From JAAERC01 sp965602655 (GTDB lineage Bacteria > Zixibacteria > MSB-5A5 > GN15 > PGXB01): 13,439 bases of DNA. Every line of letters begins with the position of its first letter. The first letter of the stretch is position 1. The DNA lies in the NCBI GenBank assembly GCA_965602655.1, contig CBFCZE010000076.1, positions 1 to 13,439 on the forward strand, written 5' to 3'. The notes under the pieces are model-generated. The model saw only the letters and a list, made by a program, of their open reading frames with translations. It made no database searches and was not told the DNA's origin. Below are positions 6,741-13,439 of this stretch, piece by piece. Position numbers and translations under genes: made by a program.

Positions 6741-7579
6741 TTATTAATATAAGCGACAGTTTAAAGCATACAGGCACTGGCTGCATGGTGCTGATAGTCA
6801 TTTTATTGTCGGCCGCAAATCTGTTCGGCGGTGTAAGAATAGGTCAACCGGAGGCGGTATACTATCATCGTTTTGCTTCATCGGTAACCGGTCCCGAGGC
6901 CATCTGGATAAATCCGGCCGGGCTGGGATTGGACCGAACGTTTAATATTCAGTATATTGCGATATTTCATAAGGGCGATTTTACCAATGACTGGGGAACG
7001 GTTGTAAGCGGTGATGGAATCGGTATTTCTTATCGATCTGTTGAAAGTTTTGAGGGTGCCAAATATGTTGAATATATTTATGGAGCCGGGGCGGGAGCCG
7101 GTAAAAGTTTGTATTGGGGATGTTCTTACCGCTATATTAAAGAAGGCTCCGGCTATTATCACAAACGACATTTCTGGAATGTCGGCATTATATACAATAG
7201 ACACCCACAGTACACATTAGGTGCAGTGTTCTCAAATCTGAATCGAGGGAAAGTAAATGGCGGAAAATCTGATATAGAGCAGCTTTATTCGGCATCATAC
7301 AGAACAATAAATGAGAAGCTTACCTTTTCGATAGAGATGTCTCTGTCATCGAAACAGAGCCTGTCCGGTGCCAAATATAATTACGGTATTAACTGGCAGG
7401 TTAAACCGAATTTGAAAATTTTCGGTAATTATAATAGTGATAAGTTTTATCAGATAGGTTTTAAACTTAATTTAAAAGATTACTTTTTCGGAACACAAAG
7501 CCGAGTCGAGGCAAAGAACAATAATCATCTTGGGACATCGGTTTACACCGGTTTTGTGAAAGCCTTAACAGCTCGTTAA
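6737..7579 (+). CDS. Predicted small outer-membrane beta-barrel protein (NPAG motif)
   Basis: The 280-residue protein has a hydrophobic export segment at about 17-30. The sequence GPEAIWINPAGLG (52-64) is a motif common at the start of FadL/PorV/PorQ-like barrels in FCB bacteria. The remainder is strand-rich, with alternating aromatic residues and Gly/Asn/Lys turns, consistent with 10-14 membrane strands. The reading frame opens with TTG at 6737, preceded by AGGGG and overlapping the previous TGA stop (TTGA). An internal ATG at 6785 (codon 17) would give a shorter, conventional signal peptide (MVLIVILLSAA), so the start is uncertain. I recall similar barrels fused in front of SppA-type signal peptide peptidases in related bacteria; no protease domain follows here. 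The exact role is unknown. A strong terminator lies just downstream. Confidence 0.7.
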   Translation: MIINISDSLKHTGTGCMVLIVILLSAANLFGGVRIGQPEAVYYHRFASSVTGPEAIWINPAGLGLDRTFNIQYIAIFHKGDFTNDWGTVVSGDGIGISYRSVESFEGAKYVEYIYGAGAGAGKSLYWGCSYRYIKEGSGYYHKRHFWNVGIIYNRHPQYTLGAVFSNLNRGKVNGGKSDIEQLYSASYRTINEKLTFSIEMSLSSKQSLSGAKYNYGINWQVKPNLKIFGNYNSDKFYQIGFKLNLKDYFFGTQSRVEAKNNNHLGTSVYTGFVKALTAR

Positions 7580-7623
7580 AAATCAAATTAATATATTCGA
7601 TAACAATATTTCAATAATTGTAC

Positions 7624-7660
7624 ACAAAAAAAACCCGGTCAAAACCGGGGTTTTTATTTT
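7624..7660. terminator. Strong bidirectional rho-independent terminator
   Basis: CCCGGT (7634-7639) pairs with ACCGGG (7644-7649) around a 4-nt loop. The stem is extended by flanking A-runs (7625-7633) against T-runs (7651-7655) with a single bulged G at 7650. TTTTTATTTTT follows on the plus strand, and the A-run gives a T-run on the minus strand. It sits between the stops of the convergent barrel gene (7579) and the last PilX-like gene (7678), so it can end both operons. Confidence 0.9.
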
Positions 7661-7677
7661 TGTTATTCGGCAAAAAT

Positions 7678-9369
7678 CTATTGTGTCTGCTCAATGGTAC
7701 TTGTTGCCGCCTGCGTGTAACCAACATTTTCCTGATTCCAGCCGGTCCTTTGGAATAATTGAATCGTCGGAGAGTGCGGCGGCAGTTTGGCCGGGTCTTC
7801 AAAGTCGGTATCAAAGCTCCATTTACGTGTCGGCGCCGAGTAGTATGCGTCTGAACTCTGTATATATCGCCAGTTTCCGATAGCCTGTTCGGAACGCCAG
7901 CCTTCAATCATTGAACCGCTGTAGACAAAATCGGTACCGTTCCAGTCTTCAAGAAAACGTGGAAGGTTTTCCAACCCGCCGCCATAGTTGCTATTAGTAG
8001 GGACAAGGTCGCCGGTTACAAAAGCAATATTTGCCGTAGTTATTGACGCCTTTCGGTTGGTATAACTCAACTTCGAATCGGCCGGATTCCAGCTATTGGA
8101 AAGAAATGTCACAGCATCAGAAAGAGAAGCCACCGGCTGCTTATTTGTTGTATTAAAATCACCTTGAATGTAAAGTGGGTTTTCACAGGCAATGGTTAAC
8201 GGGTTGCCAATTTCTTTGCCTTTAACAAGAGTTGTGCCATTAAGGTCGGTTCCGGATCTTTGATCTGATATATAAATTACGCCATTGGCAGGGAAATAGG
8301 AACTGTTTACCAACATATCCATATCAATTTGAGTATTCCTTACGTTCTTCTTTTCATGGGCATCATAGAATGCAACCGATGCATCGCCGGTTATTATACC
8401 CGCAGTAGTCATTAAGGCCGTAACATCCTGCCATACCGAGCCAACTTTGACATAGGCGGAACCGTCGATTATTTTCAGCGTCGCCTTATTTTCATAAGAA
8501 TCACTGTTCCCACCGTCGGCTCTTTCGATTAATTTATGCGGATCATTGCCTGAGGCCATAGGTAATTCAAGTTTATCCTGACCGAAAGCCTGATCCTGAA
8601 CCTTACCGCCCCATCTGACCGAAGCGGAATCATACCAATCGGAGTCCGATGCGTCAAGCCATTGCCCATCCTGTTTCATACTTTGGTAGATACCAAAAGT
8701 ATCATAAAAACCTACATCGCCATTATCATTGCTGCCAGACGGCAAACCATGATAAATACTACCAGAGCTGGTTACTCGGTCATGAAAAGCAAGAATTTTG
8801 CCCACTCCACTGTTTTGTAGATACATATCACCATTAATATGAACTCGCCCGGTAATATCCAGATCAAAAATTGGCTGAGACCATAAATCCTCATGATAAA
8901 AAACGGCAAACTGGAAAATAGGTACCAGTGCTACTTCAAAAGATTGTGTCAGAGTCACCTGTCCGGCATCAATTAGCGATGTGCCGATTGACTTAATAGT
9001 ATAAGTTTGTACCAAACCATTCAATCCGGACAAAGAGCCCTGGCTAAGTTTTCGCATTTCTGCAGCACCATCGGCACCGGCGACATATGCTGATGTGGCA
9101 TCGGTCAGTTTTTCATTACCGGCCGGGAAAGTTTTGGGCGGCGTACCATGTTCCTCATAATAGGTTTGCAGGGCGGCTGAGGCTCTTTCCAGACCCGATT
9201 CGGCGGCATAGAAGGCCAATGTTTCATTCATTTGATTACCGGCAATAGTCACTTCATCGTTGGCCAGCTTAAGGGCGGCCACTCCGATCATAGTCAGCAT
9301 AACCATCATCATGACAGCGATAAATGTTACCGATCCTCTTGATTCAGTTATTGTTTTTTGGTATCTCAT
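7678..9369 (-). CDS. Large PilX-like minor pilin, third tandem copy (copy C)
   Basis: The 563-residue protein has a class III prepilin-like N-terminus: a short basic leader ending in Gly12, then a Met-rich hydrophobic helix (about 13-35) continuing into an amphipathic helix with the PilX-N-terminal signature (IAGNQMNETLAFYAAESGLERA, about 42-63). Position +5 after Gly12 is Ile, not the Glu of major pilins. Residues about 160-560 are a large, probably beta-rich domain with motifs shared by all three copies: GRVHxN (174-179), DWYDSAS (244-250), FGQ (262-264), NGVIYISDQ (362-370), GGGLENLPRFLEDW (463-476), YYSAPTR (509-515) and GWNQENVGY (543-551). Typical PilX is only 150-200 residues. AAGGA lies 8 nt before the ATG. 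It is the last gene before the terminator, 38 bp after copy B. A tip or structural role in a type IV pilus is inferred. Confidence 0.85.
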   Translation of the reverse strand: MRYQKTITESRGSVTFIAVMMMVMLTMIGVAALKLANDEVTIAGNQMNETLAFYAAESGLERASAALQTYYEEHGTPPKTFPAGNEKLTDATSAYVAGADGAAEMRKLSQGSLSGLNGLVQTYTIKSIGTSLIDAGQVTLTQSFEVALVPIFQFAVFYHEDLWSQPIFDLDITGRVHINGDMYLQNSGVGKILAFHDRVTSSGSIYHGLPSGSNDNGDVGFYDTFGIYQSMKQDGQWLDASDSDWYDSASVRWGGKVQDQAFGQDKLELPMASGNDPHKLIERADGGNSDSYENKATLKIIDGSAYVKVGSVWQDVTALMTTAGIITGDASVAFYDAHEKKNVRNTQIDMDMLVNSSYFPANGVIYISDQRSGTDLNGTTLVKGKEIGNPLTIACENPLYIQGDFNTTNKQPVASLSDAVTFLSNSWNPADSKLSYTNRKASITTANIAFVTGDLVPTNSNYGGGLENLPRFLEDWNGTDFVYSGSMIEGWRSEQAIGNWRYIQSSDAYYSAPTRKWSFDTDFEDPAKLPPHSPTIQLFQRTGWNQENVGYTQAATSTIEQTQ

Positions 9370-9407
9370 CTCCGCAATCCTTATCTATCTATTTCGTATA
9401 TTATATT

Positions 9408-11063
9408 CTAATCTGTAATTTTCTCTAAATCATTGGAGGTTGAAACAGCGTATCCGACGTTTTCCTGATTCCAGCCGGTTCGTTGAAATACCTGAATGGT
9501 TGGTGTCATCGGCGGTAATTTGCTTGGATCATCGAGATCGGCATCATATGACCAATCGCGATCTGGCGGGGAATAGTATGAATCGCCCCATGTCCCCGTC
9601 GCCTGCTGAGAGTTCCAAAGATTAACGAATGAACCGGAATACTTGAAGATAACATTTGTCCATTCTTCGAGGAAACGAGGTAAATTTTCAAGTCCACCAT
9701 TATAGTCAGAATTAGTGGTATTCGTATTTCCGGTCATGATGGCGGCGTTTACCATTGTTTCAGCTGCTATTCGCTGGCTTTTATCCAGATTGGAGAACGC
9801 ATCGTCCCAGCTGTTGGAGAGAAATGTAACCGCGTCCCCAGCAAGTGAAGCCGGTTGTTTGTTGACAGAATTAAAATCGCCCTGAACATAAATCGGATTT
9901 TCGCTATAAAACGATAGCGGTTGACCTATATCGGCGCCATTCACCAGTCGGCTGGCATTAAAGCCTGATCGGGAATCTGAAAAATAGACTACGCCATTGG
10001 AGGGATAATAAGCGCTGCTGGATAATTTGGCGATATCTATTTCTGTAGCATTCACAGTGGCATTCTCGCGACCGTCAAAAAATGTAGTCGAGGTAACAGC
10101 TCCGACGGGAAGAAAGGCGTCAACCGTTGTCCAGACATTGCCAATTTTAGCCTGGACCGACCCATCAATAATTCTCATTTCAGCCTTATTTTCATAAGAA
10201 TCAGCATTCCCCGATGCCCTCTCGATCAATTTATGCGGATCATTTTCGTTGGTTAGCGGCATATTTAATGCTTCCTGGCCAAAAGCCGCATCCTGAACCT
10301 TTCCGCCCCATCTGACCGAGGCGGAATCATACCAATCTGCGTCTGATGATGAAAGAAAAGAATTATCGGCGTTTTTCATATTCTGATAATTACCAAGATT
10401 ATCTTTTATAAAGACATTGCCGTCTGTTATACCACCGGCGCCTTTACGGCCATGAAGAATATCTCCGGCGGCAGTAACATAACTATCGATATATAATTCA
10501 CTACCGGCCTGCAGCCAAAGATTGCTATTGGTGTGAACGCGACCGTTTAGAATCATATCCGGCCCCGGTGCAATTTCAAGATCGTTTTCATAGAACACGG
10601 CAAACTGAAACAGAGGAACCAGCGCTACTTCGAAAGACTGAGTTAATGTAACCTGACCGGCGTCTATCAAAGATGTGCCAATTGATTTAATAGTATATAT
10701 CTGTACTAAGCCGTTTAATCCGGCCAGAGTACCCTGATCCAGTTTGCGTATTTCAGCGGCACCATCGGCACCGGAAACATAAGCCGACGTTGCATCGGTC
10801 AGCTTTTCATTACCGGCCGGGAAGGTGTTGGGCGGGGTACGATTTTCTTCATAATAGGTTTGAATTGCAGCCGAAGCTCGTTCCAGACCCGATTCAGCGG
10901 CATAGAAGGCCAGTGTTTCATTCATCTGATTACCCGCGATAGTCACCTCATCGTTGGCCAGTTTGAGCGCCGCCACGCCGATCATGGTCAGCATAACCAT
11001 CATCATCACGGCGATGAATGTCACCGAACCGTTTGGATTAATTATTTGTTTTAAGAGTATCAT
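9408..11063 (-). CDS. Large PilX-like minor pilin, second tandem copy (copy B)
   Basis: The 551-residue protein has the same architecture as its neighbours: a leader ending in Gly12, a Met-rich membrane helix (13-35), the PilX N-terminal signature with FYAAESGLERA (53-63), and a large C-terminal region with GRVHTN (174-179), DWYDSAS (243-249), NGVVYFSD (356-363), GGLENLPRFLEEW (456-468) and a GWNQENVGY-containing tail (530-538). Residues 12-158 match copy C at 136 of 147 positions, while the central part is much more different. B lacks the HEKK and VTGDL motifs that A and C share, having RENA and MTGNT instead. AAGGAAA precedes the ATG at good spacing. It sits 40 bp after copy A and 38 bp before copy C with no terminator between, so the three genes are probably co-transcribed. 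Confidence 0.85.
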   Translation of the reverse strand: MILLKQIINPNGSVTFIAVMMMVMLTMIGVAALKLANDEVTIAGNQMNETLAFYAAESGLERASAAIQTYYEENRTPPNTFPAGNEKLTDATSAYVSGADGAAEIRKLDQGTLAGLNGLVQIYTIKSIGTSLIDAGQVTLTQSFEVALVPLFQFAVFYENDLEIAPGPDMILNGRVHTNSNLWLQAGSELYIDSYVTAAGDILHGRKGAGGITDGNVFIKDNLGNYQNMKNADNSFLSSSDADWYDSASVRWGGKVQDAAFGQEALNMPLTNENDPHKLIERASGNADSYENKAEMRIIDGSVQAKIGNVWTTVDAFLPVGAVTSTTFFDGRENATVNATEIDIAKLSSSAYYPSNGVVYFSDSRSGFNASRLVNGADIGQPLSFYSENPIYVQGDFNSVNKQPASLAGDAVTFLSNSWDDAFSNLDKSQRIAAETMVNAAIMTGNTNTTNSDYNGGLENLPRFLEEWTNVIFKYSGSFVNLWNSQQATGTWGDSYYSPPDRDWSYDADLDDPSKLPPMTPTIQVFQRTGWNQENVGYAVSTSNDLEKITD

Positions 11064-11103
11064 TTTATTTCCTTAACGACAATTTATATAATCATTTTAA
11101 ATA

Positions 11104-12789
11104 CTATCGATTCGTGGTAACATATTCAATATTTTCTTCTCTCCAGCCAACTCTCTGAAAGGCGCGGACAAGCGGAGTTTCCGGAGGCAAATTATTCGGA
11201 TCATCCAAATCATGATCATAGCCCCAATTACGGGTCGGGGCCGAATAATACCCCGGATTACCTTTATATTGATAGGTTCCAATAGCCAGTTCGGATTTCC
11301 ACATACAAATCATAGATCCGCGCAATTTGAATTCTTCACCGCCCCAATCTTCAAGGAAGCGGGGGAGGTTTTCGACACCGCCGCCATAATTGGTTGAAGT
11401 CGGCTGAAGATCACCGGTAACAAATGATAGATTAACTTCAGTCGGACCGGTGACCGGCCGTGATGAATATTGCGGATTGGCAGAATTTGCCTTATTAGTC
11501 GGCTCCCAATCGTTGGACAGGAAGGTACAGGCATCGGCAATAACTGAGGCCGGCTGTTTGGTTGTAGTATTAAAATTGCCTTCCACATAAACCGGGTTTT
11601 CGCTAACCATAGTCATACCAAGACCATCATTTCCGATATCGGTCCCATTAGCCAATGTAACTCCATTCATTTGATTGACCGCCACGGCACGCTGATCGGA
11701 AACATAAATAACGCCGTTAGATGGATAGTACCCGCTGGCTTTTAAGGCAGCCATATCAATTTCCGTATTTCTGACACTCTTTTTTTCATGGCGATCGCTG
11801 AAGTCTTCGGAGCCATCAGATGTTATTATTCCAGTCAGTGGGCCGCTAACATCTACCCAGACGCCACCTGCTTTAGAATAGGGAACGCCATCAATTATTT
11901 TAAACTCGGCTTTGGTTTCATAAGAATTCGGATTGGCTCCCCCATCATACCGTTCAATTATATCATGAGGATCAGTGCTGCTGGATAAAGGCAGGTTGAG
12001 CTCTTCCTGACCGAACGCTTGATCGCGAACATTACCATCCCAGCGTGACGAGGCAGAATCATACCAGTTTGCACTGGTCGCATCGAGCCAATTACCGCCA
12101 TCTTTCCAATTAACCGGATTACCGCCCGCATCCGGGAAATAAACGTCTGCCGGCGCTCCCGATTCCGCACCATTTTCCAGACCTTTATAAATACTGCCGG
12201 CGCAAGTTACTTTGTCGGTAAAGGTAATACCGCTCCAACCGTTAAGCCACATATCGCCGTTAACATGCACTCGGCCGTCAACAATCATATTGAAAGCGGG
12301 CGAAGCCTGAAGCATCTCCTGATAAAATATTGCAAACTGGAAAATCGGAATCAAGGCACATTCGAATTCTTCAGAAAGAGTTGTTTGGCTTTTATCATTC
12401 AGCGAGAATCCGGTCGCCGTTGTTGTAAAAGACTGCACCTGAGCTTTTAACCCCTGAAAGGATCCCTGACCTAACGTTTTAAGAGATAAAGCGCCATTGC
12501 TTGTAGTATTGTATGCCATAACGCAGTCACCCATAATACTACTTCCGGAGGGCAGTCGTGCCGGCGGGCCATTATTATCTTCAAAGCTTGTTTGTAGAGC
12601 GGCCGAGGCCTCTTCCAAACCGGCTTCAGCAATATAAAACGCCTCGGTCTGGTTCATCTCATTACCGGCTATTGTAACTTCATCGTTGGCAAGTTTTATT
12701 GAGGCGATACCAATCATGGTCAGCATCACCATCATCATTATGGCCACAAATGTCGCCATACCGTTATTGTTTCTTAATTTTTTCAACAT
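11104..12789 (-). CDS. Large PilX-like minor pilin, first tandem copy (copy A)
   Basis: The 561-residue protein is the most divergent copy in its first 160 residues. Its leader is MLKKLRNNNG (cleavage after Gly10 expected), followed by the Met-rich helix (11-33) and the PilX signature IAGNEMNQTEAFYIAEAGLEEA (about 40-61). Position +5 is again hydrophobic (Val15). The C-terminal region carries the family motifs GRVHVN (172-177), NWYDSAS (241-247), NGVIYVSDQ (358-366), GGGVENLPRFLEDW (469-482), YYSAPTR (514-520) and FQRVGWREENIEY (544-556). It has several cysteines (89, 143, 196, 421, 495), most of which the other copies lack. GAGGA lies about 6 nt before the ATG, and the gene starts 17 bp after the PilW-like gene, so it is second in the visible operon. 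I believe the C-terminal part belongs to a DUF found in many large PilX proteins, but cannot verify the name. Confidence 0.85.
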   Translation of the reverse strand: MLKKLRNNNGMATFVAIMMMVMLTMIGIASIKLANDEVTIAGNEMNQTEAFYIAEAGLEEASAALQTSFEDNNGPPARLPSGSSIMGDCVMAYNTTSNGALSLKTLGQGSFQGLKAQVQSFTTTATGFSLNDKSQTTLSEEFECALIPIFQFAIFYQEMLQASPAFNMIVDGRVHVNGDMWLNGWSGITFTDKVTCAGSIYKGLENGAESGAPADVYFPDAGGNPVNWKDGGNWLDATSANWYDSASSRWDGNVRDQAFGQEELNLPLSSSTDPHDIIERYDGGANPNSYETKAEFKIIDGVPYSKAGGVWVDVSGPLTGIITSDGSEDFSDRHEKKSVRNTEIDMAALKASGYYPSNGVIYVSDQRAVAVNQMNGVTLANGTDIGNDGLGMTMVSENPVYVEGNFNTTTKQPASVIADACTFLSNDWEPTNKANSANPQYSSRPVTGPTEVNLSFVTGDLQPTSTNYGGGVENLPRFLEDWGGEEFKLRGSMICMWKSELAIGTYQYKGNPGYYSAPTRNWGYDHDLDDPNNLPPETPLVRAFQRVGWREENIEYVTTNR

Positions 12790-12806
12790 TTTCTATTCCT
12801 CACCGC

Positions 12807-13439
12807 CTACAAATTTCTCAAATTTACTTTGGTCGCATACTCTCTTTTTCGATATGGATTTTCTTCGAAATCAATATCCGGCTTATCTGACCTTGCTCTC
12901 ACCGTAATCTGAATTTCTCTTATATCTTCAATAATCGGGGGAGTATCATAAACAATGCCGTTTCTCATAGTATATTTGAATTGCAGGTCTTCAATGTTTT
13001 CGGCGTAAACAGATGTGCCAAGCCCCGGGATTTCCAGCATTAAATTCGGGTGCAGGGTGTCAGAGTAATCTATATAATATTTCAGCCTGCTTAAAGATAA
13101 GAGAATAGCTCCCTGATCGTATTTTTTTGAAAGCGCCATTGTTCTATGCTGAATATGATACGCTGCTCCCTGAACTTCAGTAATCATAAAGAATTCACCG
13201 GTTTGAGCAACCGGATCCCAGATATAGGCCCACTGATCATCATAGAAGCAGGAAATATCTTGTCCGAGCAATTTCAATTCCGCAGATGGCCTTGGCATTG
13301 GATCCGAGATGGTCGCATCACAACCGTTAGATACATAATTAATAACGATCGTATCAGGATTAGTATCATACGCCTCAATACTTTTTATACCGGCAGGTAG
13401 AGCATGACCGGCCATTCTTAACTGGCGGGAAAGTTCATC
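12807..13439 (-). CDS. PilW-like minor pilin, 5' end outside the window (partial)
   Basis: The frame is open to the right edge: eight further codons (DELSRQLR) precede the first internal ATG at 13413-13415, which is therefore not the true start. The visible 210 residues lack the prepilin leader and hydrophobic helix but match the C-terminal body of PilW-family minor pilins. DELSRQLRMAGHALP is the usual amphipathic stretch after the pilin helix. YAENIEDLQFKYTM is the PilW 'IEDLQF.Y' signature. The end (REYATKVNLRNL) has the R-x-Y-x-T-x-V-x-x-RN finish typical of minor pilins. PilW primes pilus assembly with other minor pilins in the inner membrane and periplasm. It is 17 bp upstream of the first PilX-like gene, the PilW-PilX order seen in type IV pilus minor-pilin operons, and this supports both assignments. 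Confidence 0.8.
   Translation of the reverse strand, partial: DELSRQLRMAGHALPAGIKSIEAYDTNPDTIVINYVSNGCDATISDPMPRPSAELKLLGQDISCFYDDQWAYIWDPVAQTGEFFMITEVQGAAYHIQHRTMALSKKYDQGAILLSLSRLKYYIDYSDTLHPNLMLEIPGLGTSVYAENIEDLQFKYTMRNGIVYDTPPIIEDIREIQITVRARSDKPDIDFEENPYRKREYATKVNLRNL

Noticed and set aside
11310..11588. 92-codon minus-strand ORF within PilX-like copy A, and similar small ORFs in the three copies
   Set aside because: They are alternate-frame shadows of confident genes, with no export or domain signals.
12807..13415. ATG at 13413-13415 as start of a complete 202-residue protein
   Set aside because: The frame stays open to the window edge with typical PilW sequence (DELSRQLR) before the ATG, and the protein would lack the pilin helix, so the gene is partial.

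Overview
The window looks like chromosomal DNA from a Gram-negative (diderm) bacterium. It encodes an Omp85-type outer-membrane barrel, a second predicted outer-membrane barrel, exported beta-rich proteins and type IV pilus minor-pilin-like proteins. The combination of a PQQ-like propeller with a C-terminal dockerin of the 'NILDIVxLLNxKYKxGP' style, large PilX-like proteins and NPAG-type barrels is what I associate with the FCB superphylum, especially Zixibacteria-like lineages. That placement comes from memory of protein style, not from a marker gene. No rRNA, tRNA, CRISPR array or transposase is visible.

Layout. (1) Positions 1-55 are the last 17 codons and stop of a dockerin-type gene, identical to the 3' end of the next gene, followed by about 360 bp without a convincing gene. 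(2) 417-2165 (+) encodes a secreted eight-repeat beta-propeller with a C-terminal dockerin. (3) A perfect 12-bp hairpin at 2184-2215 separates it from the convergent 2218-4866 (-), a patatin phospholipase fused through POTRA-like repeats to an Omp85 barrel. (4) Only 35 bp away, divergently, starts a three-gene plus-strand cluster: a SpoU/TrmH-family RNA methyltransferase (best start a CTG at 4902, upstream of the first conventional start), an exported DUF4097-like beta-helical protein, and a small predicted outer-membrane barrel. It ends at a strong bidirectional terminator (7624-7660). (5) From the right edge back to 7678, all on the minus strand, lies a pilus cluster: a PilW-like minor pilin (5' end outside the window) followed by three tandem paralogues of a large (551-563 aa) PilX-N-terminal protein.

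How it fits together. The right-hand operon would supply minor pilins or tip components of a type IV pilus or pseudopilus. The left and middle genes are cell-envelope and secretion genes, with an RNA methyltransferase heading one apparent operon. The most noteworthy items are the triplicated large PilX-like genes, with a mosaic pattern of relatedness and a completely conserved N-terminal helix despite many silent changes; the patatin-Omp85 protein with apparently three POTRA-like units; the non-canonical start of the methyltransferase; and an exact 55-bp repeat at the window edge, which may mark a tandem duplication or an assembly-graph break. I see no defence system or mobile element.
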